A stretch of 64,000 nt of DNA from assembly GCF_019048845.1 (NCBI RefSeq), contig NZ_CP077425.1, positions 744,001-808,000 of the forward strand. Reading direction: 5' to 3'. Positions 19,326-26,969 of this stretch are shown piece by piece. A model generated the notes under the pieces. The model was given only the letters and a program-made list of their open reading frames with translations. It did not search any database and had not been told where the DNA came from. Source of the DNA: Vibrio mimicus. GTDB taxonomy: Bacteria; Pseudomonadota; Gammaproteobacteria; Enterobacterales; Vibrionaceae. How positions within the stretch are numbered: position 1 is the first letter of the stretch; each line of letters begins with the position of its first letter. The position numbers and the translations under genes were made by a program.

Positions 19326-20765
19326 ATGACTCAACTCTCAGTGGTTTCCTCTAAACCCGATCTTGTCAGCGATGAGATTAAAGTGATGCAGGCCGAGTTT
19401 GCTCGTCTGCAAACGCAATACAACAATGAACCTTATCCCAATTTAATGCGCCGTGAGCAGCGTTTGGTGCAGTTAAAACGTGCTTTGCTAGAAGAGCAAG
19501 AAGCCTTGATTGCGGCGATGAATGAGGACTATGGTTTTCGCAGCCGCTTTGATACTTCATTGTGCGATTTATTGCCCTCCGTCAACCACCTCAACTATAC
19601 CCTCAAGCATCTGAAAGGTTGGATGAAGCCGAAAAGCCGTCATGCGGGTTTGATGATTCTGCCCTCGCGCGTTGAAGTGCAGTACCAACCCGTGGGTGTG
19701 GTAGGCATTATTGTGCCGTGGAATTTTCCTATTCTGCTTAGCTTAGCGCCACTGATCACCGCCATCGCGGCGGGCAACCAAGTGATGATCAAGTTCAGTG
19801 AATACACACCGAAAACCAACCAAGTGCTTGAGCGAATCATACGTTCTTTGGGTGATGCGGCGGTGTGTGTGGAAGGGGAAGCCAAAATGGCTTCGGCATT
19901 CAGTGCGCTGCCTTTCAATCACCTTCTATTTACTGGCTCTACCACCGTAGGGAAGTTGGTGGCACAAGCGGCAGCGAAAAACCTGACCCCAGTTACCTTG
20001 GAGCTTGGCGGTAAGTCTCCGGTGATCATCGCTGACGATGCGGATCTCGCGCGCAGCGTGGATAGCATTATGCTTGGCAAAACCACCAATGCAGGGCAAA
20101 TCTGTGTTGCACCAGATTATGTGATGCTGCCGCAAGAGAAAGTTGCCACGTTTGTAGATCTTTATTTGCAGCGTTTTGCGCGCCGTTTTATCCGTAATGG
20201 CCGCTTGGATGTCACGCAAATTATTAACCAAGCACAGTTTGAGCGCTTGCAGCATTATCTGGATGATGCGCAGCAAAAAGGGGCCAAAGTTAATACCGTT
20301 GTGGGTAAAACGGTTGAGTTAGAAGCAAGACAGATGCTGCCTCAATTACTGACTGAGGTGAGTGGCGACATGCTGGCGATGCAGCAAGAGATTTTTGGCC
20401 CGATCCTGCCGGTGATCGGTTATCGCAATATTGAAGAAGCGATTGAGCGAGTCAATCAAGGCCAGCGGCCATTGGCACTGTACGTGATGACCAAAGATAA
20501 GCATCTGGCGAATCACATCTTACAGCGCACTCACAGCGGTGGCGCGTGTGTGAACGATACCTTGATGCATGTTGCTGCGGATGATGCGCCATTTGGTGGC
20601 ATCGGTGAATCAGGACAGGGGCATTATCACGGAATCGAAGGGTTTAAAACCTTCTCGCACAGCAAAACGGTGCTTCATTCAGCCGCTTGGTTGCCACGTA
20701 ATGGCTGGCTGCTGACTTATCGTAAATCCGTGCTGCGTCTGCTAACACGGTTTTTCTTACGTTAA
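19326..20765 (+). CDS. NAD(P)-dependent aldehyde dehydrogenase, coniferyl-aldehyde type (CalB family)
   Basis: 479 residues. Motifs seen are GIIVPWNFPILLSLAPLITA (about 132), LFTGSTTVGK (about 202), the catalytic Glu in LELGGKSPVII and Cys in NAGQICVAPDYV (about 260), and EIFGPILPV. The C-terminal extension after FSHSKTV is hydrophobic and basic (LLTYRKSVLRLLTRFFLR), as in the coniferyl/fatty-aldehyde subgroup, and suggests membrane association. It is co-transcribed with the Lrp-type regulator (AACGGGAGG before the ATG). The physiological substrate is uncertain. Confidence 0.9.
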   Translation: MTQLSVVSSKPDLVSDEIKVMQAEFARLQTQYNNEPYPNLMRREQRLVQLKRALLEEQEALIAAMNEDYGFRSRFDTSLCDLLPSVNHLNYTLKHLKGWMKPKSRHAGLMILPSRVEVQYQPVGVVGIIVPWNFPILLSLAPLITAIAAGNQVMIKFSEYTPKTNQVLERIIRSLGDAAVCVEGEAKMASAFSALPFNHLLFTGSTTVGKLVAQAAAKNLTPVTLELGGKSPVIIADDADLARSVDSIMLGKTTNAGQICVAPDYVMLPQEKVATFVDLYLQRFARRFIRNGRLDVTQIINQAQFERLQHYLDDAQQKGAKVNTVVGKTVELEARQMLPQLLTEVSGDMLAMQQEIFGPILPVIGYRNIEEAIERVNQGQRPLALYVMTKDKHLANHILQRTHSGGACVNDTLMHVAADDAPFGGIGESGQGHYHGIEGFKTFSHSKTVLHSAAWLPRNGWLLTYRKSVLRLLTRFFLR

Positions 20766-20785
20766 TTCACGATGATTAATAGTTA

Positions 20786-20821
20786 CTTCAAGCCGAGTTT
20801 CAATTCGGCTTGAAGGTTTTT
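20786..20821. terminator. intrinsic terminator between convergent genes
   Basis: An 11-base stem CTTCAAGCCGA / TCGGCTTGAAG with an 8-base loop, followed by GTTTTT on the plus strand. It serves the aldehyde dehydrogenase gene. Confidence 0.88.
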
Positions 20822-20852
20822 AAATTCCCGATCATTAAACCCCCGATGTAGG

Positions 20853-22022
20853 TTAAAAGTAGAATTCAGCTTTAATAGAGAGATAACTTTCACTGCTCAG
20901 GTAAGCAATTGGCTCATTATTGGCCATGGCAGATAAATAGTAGCTCTCAGCCACCCAGCGCCAGTGATGGTTAATCCGACCGGAGGCAGTGAGTTTATAA
21001 ATCTGCGAAGCATCCTCTAAATCAAACAGACCGGAGAGCAACAGTTCGGTATCACTCACATCGTTGGCTTGCCAACGTAGCCCTAAAAATAGGTCGTTGT
21101 CATAAATGGTTGCCGGGGCAGAAGTATCTCGGTTATCCCAAGTGTATTCCGCAATCAGTCCCAATTGCCCTTGAGAAAAGCTAAAGCCATACAGGGAATA
21201 TTCAAAGCCAGCGACGAGCGTTCCGTAGGCACTGCCTTCTCCCGATTTCAGTGTTCCTTCCCCTTTGACTAAAAGATCATCCTTTGTCCATTGCAGCTCA
21301 GTGCCGAACTGAAAAATTTTGGCGTAACTTTGTTGCCATTCACTCGCTGTTTCTATCAGCAAGGGCTCACGACTATTGCCATAGAAAGCGCTCAAGGCAA
21401 TATCCAATTCATCCTGCCAGAAACTCACACGGCTCGCCAAATCGAGTGGTTGTTCGCCGTCAGGATAAAGTGCATCACTGCTTACGGGTTTAGTTAAAGC
21501 TCGCCTTTGATTGGGTTCGCGCCACGTTCTGGTTTGGTGAAATGGCAGTATAAGAAACTGCGTTTCTCCCCACTCTGGCAACCAGCGCATTTGCAGCATA
21601 GGTTGCCCCATTTTTTCCTCGTAACCCAATGCGATGCGCCCATCATACTGATTCACAATATTGACGGGTTGGTAGACTTCCGTAACGCCCCAATACACCA
21701 ATCCATAGCCAATAAGCCACTCGGTGGTTTCCGCAGCATAGGTCAGGTTTGCTTCCCGCAAATTGATGAACCCTTGTTCGGATGGTGCTTCGTATTCCAT
21801 ATAAGGGGTGAAGTTGACTGTCCATCCTTGTTCATTCCACCAAGACATTCTGGGCGCAAGGATCATGGTTGCCGCAAAATGATCACAACACACCGAGCTG
21901 GGAGAGGACTCTTGATAAAAGTCAGCAGCAAGGCCGATATACCCTTCAACTTTCTCCTCGGCGCCAGAGAATGACGCCCAAAGAGAGAATGGCAATAGGG
22001 CGTAAATCAGTTTGTTCGCCAT
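20853..22022 (-). CDS. putative outer-membrane beta-barrel protein
   Basis: 389 residues. A signal peptide (about 1-21, ending SGAEE) is followed by repeated amphipathic strands with many aromatic residues, and the protein ends in SIKAEFYF. A terminal Phe is the usual outer-membrane insertion signal. The ATG overlaps the stop of the upstream LolA-like gene (TGATG), so the two are translationally coupled. With the divergent MMPL exporter it could form an export route across both membranes. The exact family is not recognised; DUF1302-like porins are a possible comparison. Confidence 0.75.
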   Translation of the reverse strand: MANKLIYALLPFSLWASFSGAEEKVEGYIGLAADFYQESSPSSVCCDHFAATMILAPRMSWWNEQGWTVNFTPYMEYEAPSEQGFINLREANLTYAAETTEWLIGYGLVYWGVTEVYQPVNIVNQYDGRIALGYEEKMGQPMLQMRWLPEWGETQFLILPFHQTRTWREPNQRRALTKPVSSDALYPDGEQPLDLASRVSFWQDELDIALSAFYGNSREPLLIETASEWQQSYAKIFQFGTELQWTKDDLLVKGEGTLKSGEGSAYGTLVAGFEYSLYGFSFSQGQLGLIAEYTWDNRDTSAPATIYDNDLFLGLRWQANDVSDTELLLSGLFDLEDASQIYKLTASGRINHHWRWVAESYYLSAMANNEPIAYLSSESYLSIKAEFYF

Positions 22023-22801
22023 CAGTTATGCCTGTATGCATTACGAAGTTGATTCGGTTCAAAATATGAAGTGGGAACGTCAACACCCAACTGCATGTTT
22101 TGCCAAATCAGTGTTGAGCTGCGCTGGTTTTGCAGATTGTCCATTTGCGCGAATTTGGGTCGCCAGTAACGCTGGTTAAACTGCTGATACTCCGTTAAAG
22201 AAAGCTGCTTAAATAAGCTGCCTTTACGGTCGTAATACTCAATCTTTCTGGGTTGGTAGATGGATTGGTCGATCCAGGCGACTAGTTTGGAATAGCCAGA
22301 GTTTTCATATTGTGGGTAGCACGCCAATAGCCAGAATTGCTGGCCGTTTTCCGTCTTTTCCCCAATGAGCTCGTAACGATATTTATCCAGCTCCCAAGAA
22401 CTCATGTCTTCATAAGCGAATTCACTACCCATAAATGGACCTGAACGGTTATTGGATGAAATGCGTTTAACCCGTTTGACCGAAGGCAGGTAGAGCCATT
22501 GATCATCCGCCTCAATCGCGTGGCTGAACGTGAGTAACGCGGTTCCCGCAATATCCAAAGGTGCTTGAAAATAGGTCACGATTTTGTCGCCATCGTTCTC
22601 TTGTTCAATTCCTTTGATCATCAATTGGCGCGTCACGGTATCACCATTCGATGCACTGATTTTCATTTGAACATCAGCCGTATAAGAGAGATAGCCACTA
22701 TCTCGATTGACCATTTCCGTTGCGATATCTAACCCTGACAGAGTTTGTTGTGCCATCACACTACTGGAAAGTGCTAGCAACACGGCTGACCACATTCTCA
22801 T
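22022..22801 (-). CDS. outer-membrane lipoprotein-sorting-like protein (LolA fold)
   Basis: 259 residues from the ATG at 22801, which has AAGGA 7 bases upstream; ATGs at 22807 and 22795 are alternatives, and the frame is open to 22930. A signal peptide ends at VMAQQ. The mature part matches the COG2834-type pattern: GYLSYTADVQMKISASNGDT, DKIVTYFQAPLDIAGTALL, WLYLPSVKRVKRISSNNRSG, FMGSEFAYEDM and RKIEYYDRKGSLFK. Members of this family sit next to RND/MMPL exporters, as here where the exporter is divergent. A periplasmic lipid-carrier role is inferred. Confidence 0.85.
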   Translation of the reverse strand: MRMWSAVLLALSSSVMAQQTLSGLDIATEMVNRDSGYLSYTADVQMKISASNGDTVTRQLMIKGIEQENDGDKIVTYFQAPLDIAGTALLTFSHAIEADDQWLYLPSVKRVKRISSNNRSGPFMGSEFAYEDMSSWELDKYRYELIGEKTENGQQFWLLACYPQYENSGYSKLVAWIDQSIYQPRKIEYYDRKGSLFKQLSLTEYQQFNQRYWRPKFAQMDNLQNQRSSTLIWQNMQLGVDVPTSYFEPNQLRNAYRHN

Positions 22802-22969
22802 CTTCATTTCCTTATCAAAATCCCAATCTCGCAAGCAAAGTACCGGAGTTCGGAGAAAGTGGAACCTGTCCAAGTGGACAGTCGTTCGATGCGCAAACAA
22901 CAGGTAAAAAGGCAAGGTGAGAATGGCCATCCAACAATGGATGGCGGAAATGGAGAGGAAATTCCCAAA

Positions 22970-25294
22970 ATGGAAAAATGGACAACGCCCAGAGCTTGGC
23001 CAGTTATAATGGCGTGGCTTGCTGTTATGGTTATTGCTTTTATGGGGCTAGGTAAACTCAGCCTAAATAATGATTACAAAGTCTTTTTTAGTAAGGACAA
23101 CCCAGATTTAGTGGCTTTCGAAGCAATTGAAAATAAATACAACAGCAATGACAGCGTGCTGATTGTTGTACACCCAAAATTGGGTGACGTATTTCAGCCT
23201 GAGGTATTGCAAGCGGTTTTGGAACTTACCGATTACGCATGGCAAACCCCGCACTCATATCGTGTGGATTCGATAAGCAATTACCAGTACACCTATGCGA
23301 AAAATGATGATCTGATCGTTGAAGACTTCATCACTCAAGCCAACTTGAATCAGCCTCAAGGCTTACAAGAGAAGAAAGCGTATGCGTTAAAGCAACCGGA
23401 GTTAGTGAACCGCTACTTGGCTCAGGATGCACACTCGACAGCGATCAATGTACTCGTCAGTTTGACCACCGAAGGGCAATCTGAAGAAGTACGTGAAATT
23501 GCTCAATTTTGGCAAGACAAGAAGCAAGAGATGGAAGCAAGCTATCCAAACCTTTCTTTCTACTTGACAGGGCAAGTGATGCAGAACGATGCGTTTGGTG
23601 AGGCCGCCCAACGTGATATGGGGAGTTTGGTTCCAGCAGCATTACTGCTGATCATTGTTGGAACGGGCATTTACCTGCGTAGTGTCTGGAGCTCAGTCGT
23701 GATGACTCTCACGATCGTCTCATCCATCTTTATCGCTTTAGGATCAGCCGGGTGGCTTGGTATGGCCATTACCTCGCCATCGGCGTCTGCACCTTTGATC
23801 ATCTTAACGATGGCGGTAGCGGATTGTATCCATTTCCTTCAAGGATACCGACAAGGGATTCAAAATGGGCTGGTGAAAAAAGACGCGCTTCAGTACTCCA
23901 TGCATAAACACCGCTTACCGATCATTTTGACCAGCTTGACCACCGCGGTGGGCTTCCTTTCGATGAACTTCAGTGATTCTCCACCGTTTAACGATCTGGG
24001 TAATATCACGGCTATGGGCGTGATCGCTGCCATGCTGTTGACCTTATTCTTGGTGCCCGCATTGCTTGCTGTGCTGCCGGTAGGCCGTCAGCGCAAAGTG
24101 AAACCGCTGTCCGTTTCAAACCCACAAGGTTCAGCAAAGCCACTAGAGCGTATTGCTCAGTGGTCAATGGTCAAACCGGGGTTGAAAATCGCGGTTATTG
24201 TGGTGTGCAGTCTAGTTATCGCCGTGAATATGGTTCGCAACGATATTGATGACACTCTATTTGAGTACTTCGATCACTCTTATGCGGTGCGCCAAGCGAA
24301 TGATTTTACCTATGCGAATCTCACTGGTGTAGCAAGTATTCAATACGCGATCAGACCAGAAAAAGGGGAGTTGGTGACATCGCCCGATTTCCTGAACAAG
24401 CTAGATCGCTTTGTGGCAACCGCGCGTGAAACACAGGGTGTTTATCATGTGCAGTCACTCACTGACATCATGAAGCGTTTGAATAGCAGCTTGCACAACG
24501 ATGATCCGGCTTTCTACCAATTGCCAACGGATCCCGATTTGTCTGCGCAAACCTTGCTGCTTTATGACATGTCTCTGCCTTATGGCTTAACACTCAGCAA
24601 TCAAGTTGCACTGGATAAACAAGAGCTGCGAGTGGTTGTGACGGCGAAGAAGATGTCTTCCAACGATTTGGTGAGCCTTGAAGCAAACTTACGCCAACAA
24701 TTGTTAGCTCTATTTCCTGAATCCAGCATAAGCCCTGGAGTAAGTGCCGACATCATGTTTGCTCATATTGGTTACCGTAATAACGTCAGCATGTTAACGG
24801 CATCCGCGGGAGCTTTGCTGGTAATTTCATTGTTGATTGGGCTTATTTTGCGTTCAGTACGTTTAGGCTTAATTAGTTTGTTGCCTAACGTGCTACCCGC
24901 TTCCATCGCATTTGGTTTGTGGGGCATTCTGGTGGGCGAAGTTGGGCTTAGTCTGTCCGTCATTGCGAGTATGACGTTAGGTATTGTGGTCGATGACACT
25001 ATCCATTTGCTCTATCGTTTCCATACTGCACGTAAAGAAGGGCAATCAGAAAATGAGGCGATTGTGACTGCTGTCAGAGAAACAGGCGTTGCCATTATCG
25101 GTACCACTTTGATACTCAGTGCTGGTTTCTTAGTGCTAGCAAGCAGCAGCTTTAAGATGAACGCCAATATGGGCTTGATGACGGCCATTACAATAATGAT
25201 TGCACTTATATTGGATCTCTTGTTGGTTCCTGCGTTGCTCAAAGTCACAGGACAATCGAAGAAAGTGTTGAGACAGCAAACGCAGACAGCGTAG
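22970..25294 (+). CDS. RND/MMPL-superfamily exporter
   Basis: 774 residues from the ATG at 22970 (MEKWTTPRAWPVIMAW), preceded by GAGAGGAA; the frame is open 37 codons further into the divergent promoter region. It has two repeats, each with one helix, a periplasmic loop and five helices (about 12-32, 225-385, 405-425, 600-760). Charged residues expected for proton coupling are in TM4 of each half: LTMAVADCIHFLQGYRQG and LGIVVDDTIHLLYRFH. It belongs to the COG1033 type (predicted exporters of hydrophobic compounds). With the LolA-like and barrel genes it suggests a lipid or sterol-like export system of unknown cargo. Confidence 0.88.
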   Translation: MEKWTTPRAWPVIMAWLAVMVIAFMGLGKLSLNNDYKVFFSKDNPDLVAFEAIENKYNSNDSVLIVVHPKLGDVFQPEVLQAVLELTDYAWQTPHSYRVDSISNYQYTYAKNDDLIVEDFITQANLNQPQGLQEKKAYALKQPELVNRYLAQDAHSTAINVLVSLTTEGQSEEVREIAQFWQDKKQEMEASYPNLSFYLTGQVMQNDAFGEAAQRDMGSLVPAALLLIIVGTGIYLRSVWSSVVMTLTIVSSIFIALGSAGWLGMAITSPSASAPLIILTMAVADCIHFLQGYRQGIQNGLVKKDALQYSMHKHRLPIILTSLTTAVGFLSMNFSDSPPFNDLGNITAMGVIAAMLLTLFLVPALLAVLPVGRQRKVKPLSVSNPQGSAKPLERIAQWSMVKPGLKIAVIVVCSLVIAVNMVRNDIDDTLFEYFDHSYAVRQANDFTYANLTGVASIQYAIRPEKGELVTSPDFLNKLDRFVATARETQGVYHVQSLTDIMKRLNSSLHNDDPAFYQLPTDPDLSAQTLLLYDMSLPYGLTLSNQVALDKQELRVVVTAKKMSSNDLVSLEANLRQQLLALFPESSISPGVSADIMFAHIGYRNNVSMLTASAGALLVISLLIGLILRSVRLGLISLLPNVLPASIAFGLWGILVGEVGLSLSVIASMTLGIVVDDTIHLLYRFHTARKEGQSENEAIVTAVRETGVAIIGTTLILSAGFLVLASSSFKMNANMGLMTAITIMIALILDLLLVPALLKVTGQSKKVLRQQTQTA

Positions 25295-25315
25295 TTTTAG
25301 AAATGTATCTTGATG

Positions 25316-25341
25316 ATAGGCTTAGGAATTCCTAAGCCTAT
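25316..25341. repeat. perfect 26-base palindrome after the MMPL gene
   Basis: Two 13-base arms with no spacer (ATAGGCTTAGGAA and its exact complement), 21 bases after the stop. It can form a hairpin and may terminate or protect the transcript, but there is no U run. Its last three bases overlap the start of the neighbouring ERIC-like element. Confidence 0.8.
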
Positions 25342-25384
25342 ACCCTTCCCACTTGGGGCAGCAACGCCAAGTGGGAAGGGTATA
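25339..25384. repeat. internally deleted ERIC-like element
   Basis: 46 bases with perfect 18-base inverted ends (TATACCCTTCCCACTTGG and its complement) around GGCAGCAACG. The ends are those of the Vibrio ERIC family seen at 52498; the roughly 80-base centre is missing. Confidence 0.75.
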
Positions 25385-25397
25385 TCCGTTTTGTTAT

Positions 25398-26072
25398 TTA
25401 TTCTTTGTACCAACCGAGTTCAATCGCTTTCGCAATCGCATGGGTTCGATTATGCGTTTCCAGTTTCCGATAAATGTTTTGCAGGTGGTACTTCACCGTG
25501 CGTTCACTGATGTTCAACAAACGACTGATTTCCCAGTTGCTTTTCCCTAACTTTAGCCATGGGAGCAGCTCGCATTCTCGATCGGTTAATGGATTGAGAG
25601 GGGGCGGTAAATGCAACTGCTGTGATTGGTGTGCGATAGAGTCTGACGCCATATATAAATGAGGGGTGAGTAAATAGAGCGTATCGATCTCATCACTGGA
25701 TGGGTGCCTATTGCCAAAGGAAGTCAGAAAAATCGCTTTCTTTTCGCCATGTTGGCCAGCGAGAAGTAATCTTTTTCCGTAATCGGGATGATTATAGGGA
25801 TCCATTAAAGCCATTATTCCTCGTCCAGATTGCAGTACTGCCGTGACGAAAGGATCGTTTTCTGATCTTTTATGGCCAAAGCAAGTCGAAAATTGGGTTG
25901 GAGAGAATCCATAGCAGAGTGGTTCTAGAGTGTAATGCTCTCCAAAAACACCTAATATGCTGAATTCAAATGAAATGTCTTTTTTAAGCTCATCGAACCA
26001 ATGGTGTATCGATGCTGAGTCTTCTGCGCACCTAAGTTGGTTCGCTAATTCAAAAATCCGATGCTTATCCAT
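25398..26072 (-). CDS. LuxR-family transcription regulator
   Basis: 224 residues. The C-terminal LuxR helix-turn-helix (about 160-220: PLTDRECELLPWLKLGKSNW, ISRLLNISERTVKYHLQNIY) follows an N-terminal domain (about 10-145) that resembles the autoinducer-binding fold of LuxR solos (WFDELKKDISFEFSILGVFG, ENDPFVTAVL). I do not see a LuxI gene. The gene converges on the MMPL gene and diverges from the speFL-speF operon. The ligand and targets are unknown. Confidence 0.85.
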   Translation of the reverse strand: MDKHRIFELANQLRCAEDSASIHHWFDELKKDISFEFSILGVFGEHYTLEPLCYGFSPTQFSTCFGHKRSENDPFVTAVLQSGRGIMALMDPYNHPDYGKRLLLAGQHGEKKAIFLTSFGNRHPSSDEIDTLYLLTPHLYMASDSIAHQSQQLHLPPPLNPLTDRECELLPWLKLGKSNWEISRLLNISERTVKYHLQNIYRKLETHNRTHAIAKAIELGWYKE

Positions 26073-26513
26073 AAGCTATTGTGTGTCCTAGCGAGTGAGT
26101 GTTGAGTCCTAACATGAAAGAAAGGAACTCGTTCTTCTTTTCCCTATATTTATCTCATTACTACTTGAGGATGCAGCCGTGTTGGCGGCAACATCAAGTC
26201 ATTTGGGTACATGCCGGTGCGACTTGATTTGCAATCAGTTGCATTTTTTCTCTTTGTTTATGGGTTGATAAATAGTGTGTTGTGCTGTTTGAATGTGAGT
26301 TGTGTAATTTAATCAACGTATAAATAGGCATCTATATTGAGATATATATGGCAATACCTATTATTGTTGGTAAATAAATCTAAAATATATATCTATGCGC
26401 ATTAGGGTGTGATGATGGTCAAATTTTAAATTTTCCTTGGGGTATAGAATGCGCCTGCTTTCTAAGCAAAACGACGTAGACTGGTTTCTTGATTATTTGT
26501 AACGGAGTTGTAT
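26073..26513 (+). promoter_or_regulatory. speFL-speF promoter region
   Basis: 441 bases between the divergent LuxR-type gene and the speF leader. It is AT-rich, with a degenerate ERIC remnant in its first part and no ORF. The promoter of the polyamine operon should lie in its last 150 bases, but I cannot assign boxes confidently. Confidence 0.5.
26158..26211. repeat. degenerate ERIC-like remnant
   Basis: CTACTTGAGGATGCAGCCGT and GTTGGCGGCAACATCAAG recall the left end of the full element (CTACTTGAAGCTGCAGCGGT at 52508) joined directly to its right end (CAAGT...TTTGGGTA). It is an internally deleted, diverged copy. Confidence 0.55.
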
Positions 26514-26630
26514 ATGAAAAAGAAATCAAAAATCATGGCACACATTCGCAGGACTCGGCACATCATGATGCCGTCTCACCGTGACTACTTTGACTACTCT
26601 TTCTTTACCCAATCGACATCTCATCTGTAA
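26514..26630 (+). CDS. speFL: SpeFL ornithine-sensing leader peptide
   Basis: 38 codons with GGAG 7 bases before the ATG. The product contains HIRRTRHIM followed by HR..FD..FF, the pattern of the SpeFL arrest peptide of E. coli (HIRRTTHIM...HR..FD..FF). In E. coli, ornithine makes the ribosome stall on this peptide, which prevents Rho-dependent termination and switches on speF. Here the gene lies 339 bases upstream of speF on the same strand with a hairpin just after its stop, so the same mechanism is expected. It is too short for routine gene calling. The tail after FF (TQSTSHL) is longer than in E. coli. Confidence 0.93.
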   Translation: MKKKSKIMAHIRRTRHIMMPSHRDYFDYSFFTQSTSHL

Positions 26631-26969
26631 CGAGTGCTTTAGGCTGCTTGTCAGCTAAAGGTTCGTCCTATACCTGCTTTCCTCATGTTGAGGTATTAAG
26701 GCATATTCATTGATTTTTTACGCCGTTTGGCGTGATGTGAAATCATGTAGATTTTGCCTGCTATGATCGTGACTGAGCGAATCTCTAGGTATGCCCAAGA
26801 AAAATCATTATTAAGCAAAAGAATATTCACCCGTTCTTAGGCTGGGGCTCTCCATTATTTCTATCTCAGCCTTTGTGACGGCAATATTTATTTTGCTGAG
26901 CGATTTCCTGCACGCTAAAAATAATTTGGCTTGGAATTCGTTTAATCAAAAAAATAAGAAAGGCTAAAT
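26631..26969 (+). promoter_or_regulatory. speF leader: hairpin and presumed Rho-dependent region
   Basis: 339 untranslated bases between speFL and speF. A hairpin (TTTAG-CTG / CAGCTAAA with one bulge, 26638-26659) starts 7 bases after the speFL stop, close enough to be melted or masked by a ribosome stalled there. Further pairing elements are AGGCTG/CAGCCT around 26838-26872 and a small ACGCC/GGCGT hairpin near 26720. No U-tailed terminator is visible, in keeping with Rho control. Confidence 0.6.

Noticed and set aside
22859..22969. 37-codon N-terminal extension of the MMPL exporter
   Set aside because: It is hydrophilic, lacks a ribosome site and runs into the divergent promoter region; the ATG at 22970 has GAGAGGAA before it.
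26713..26736. T-rich stretch with the ACGCC/GGCGT hairpin as a terminator
   Set aside because: The T run precedes the hairpin on the plus strand and would be an A run on the minus strand, so it cannot be an intrinsic terminator on either strand.
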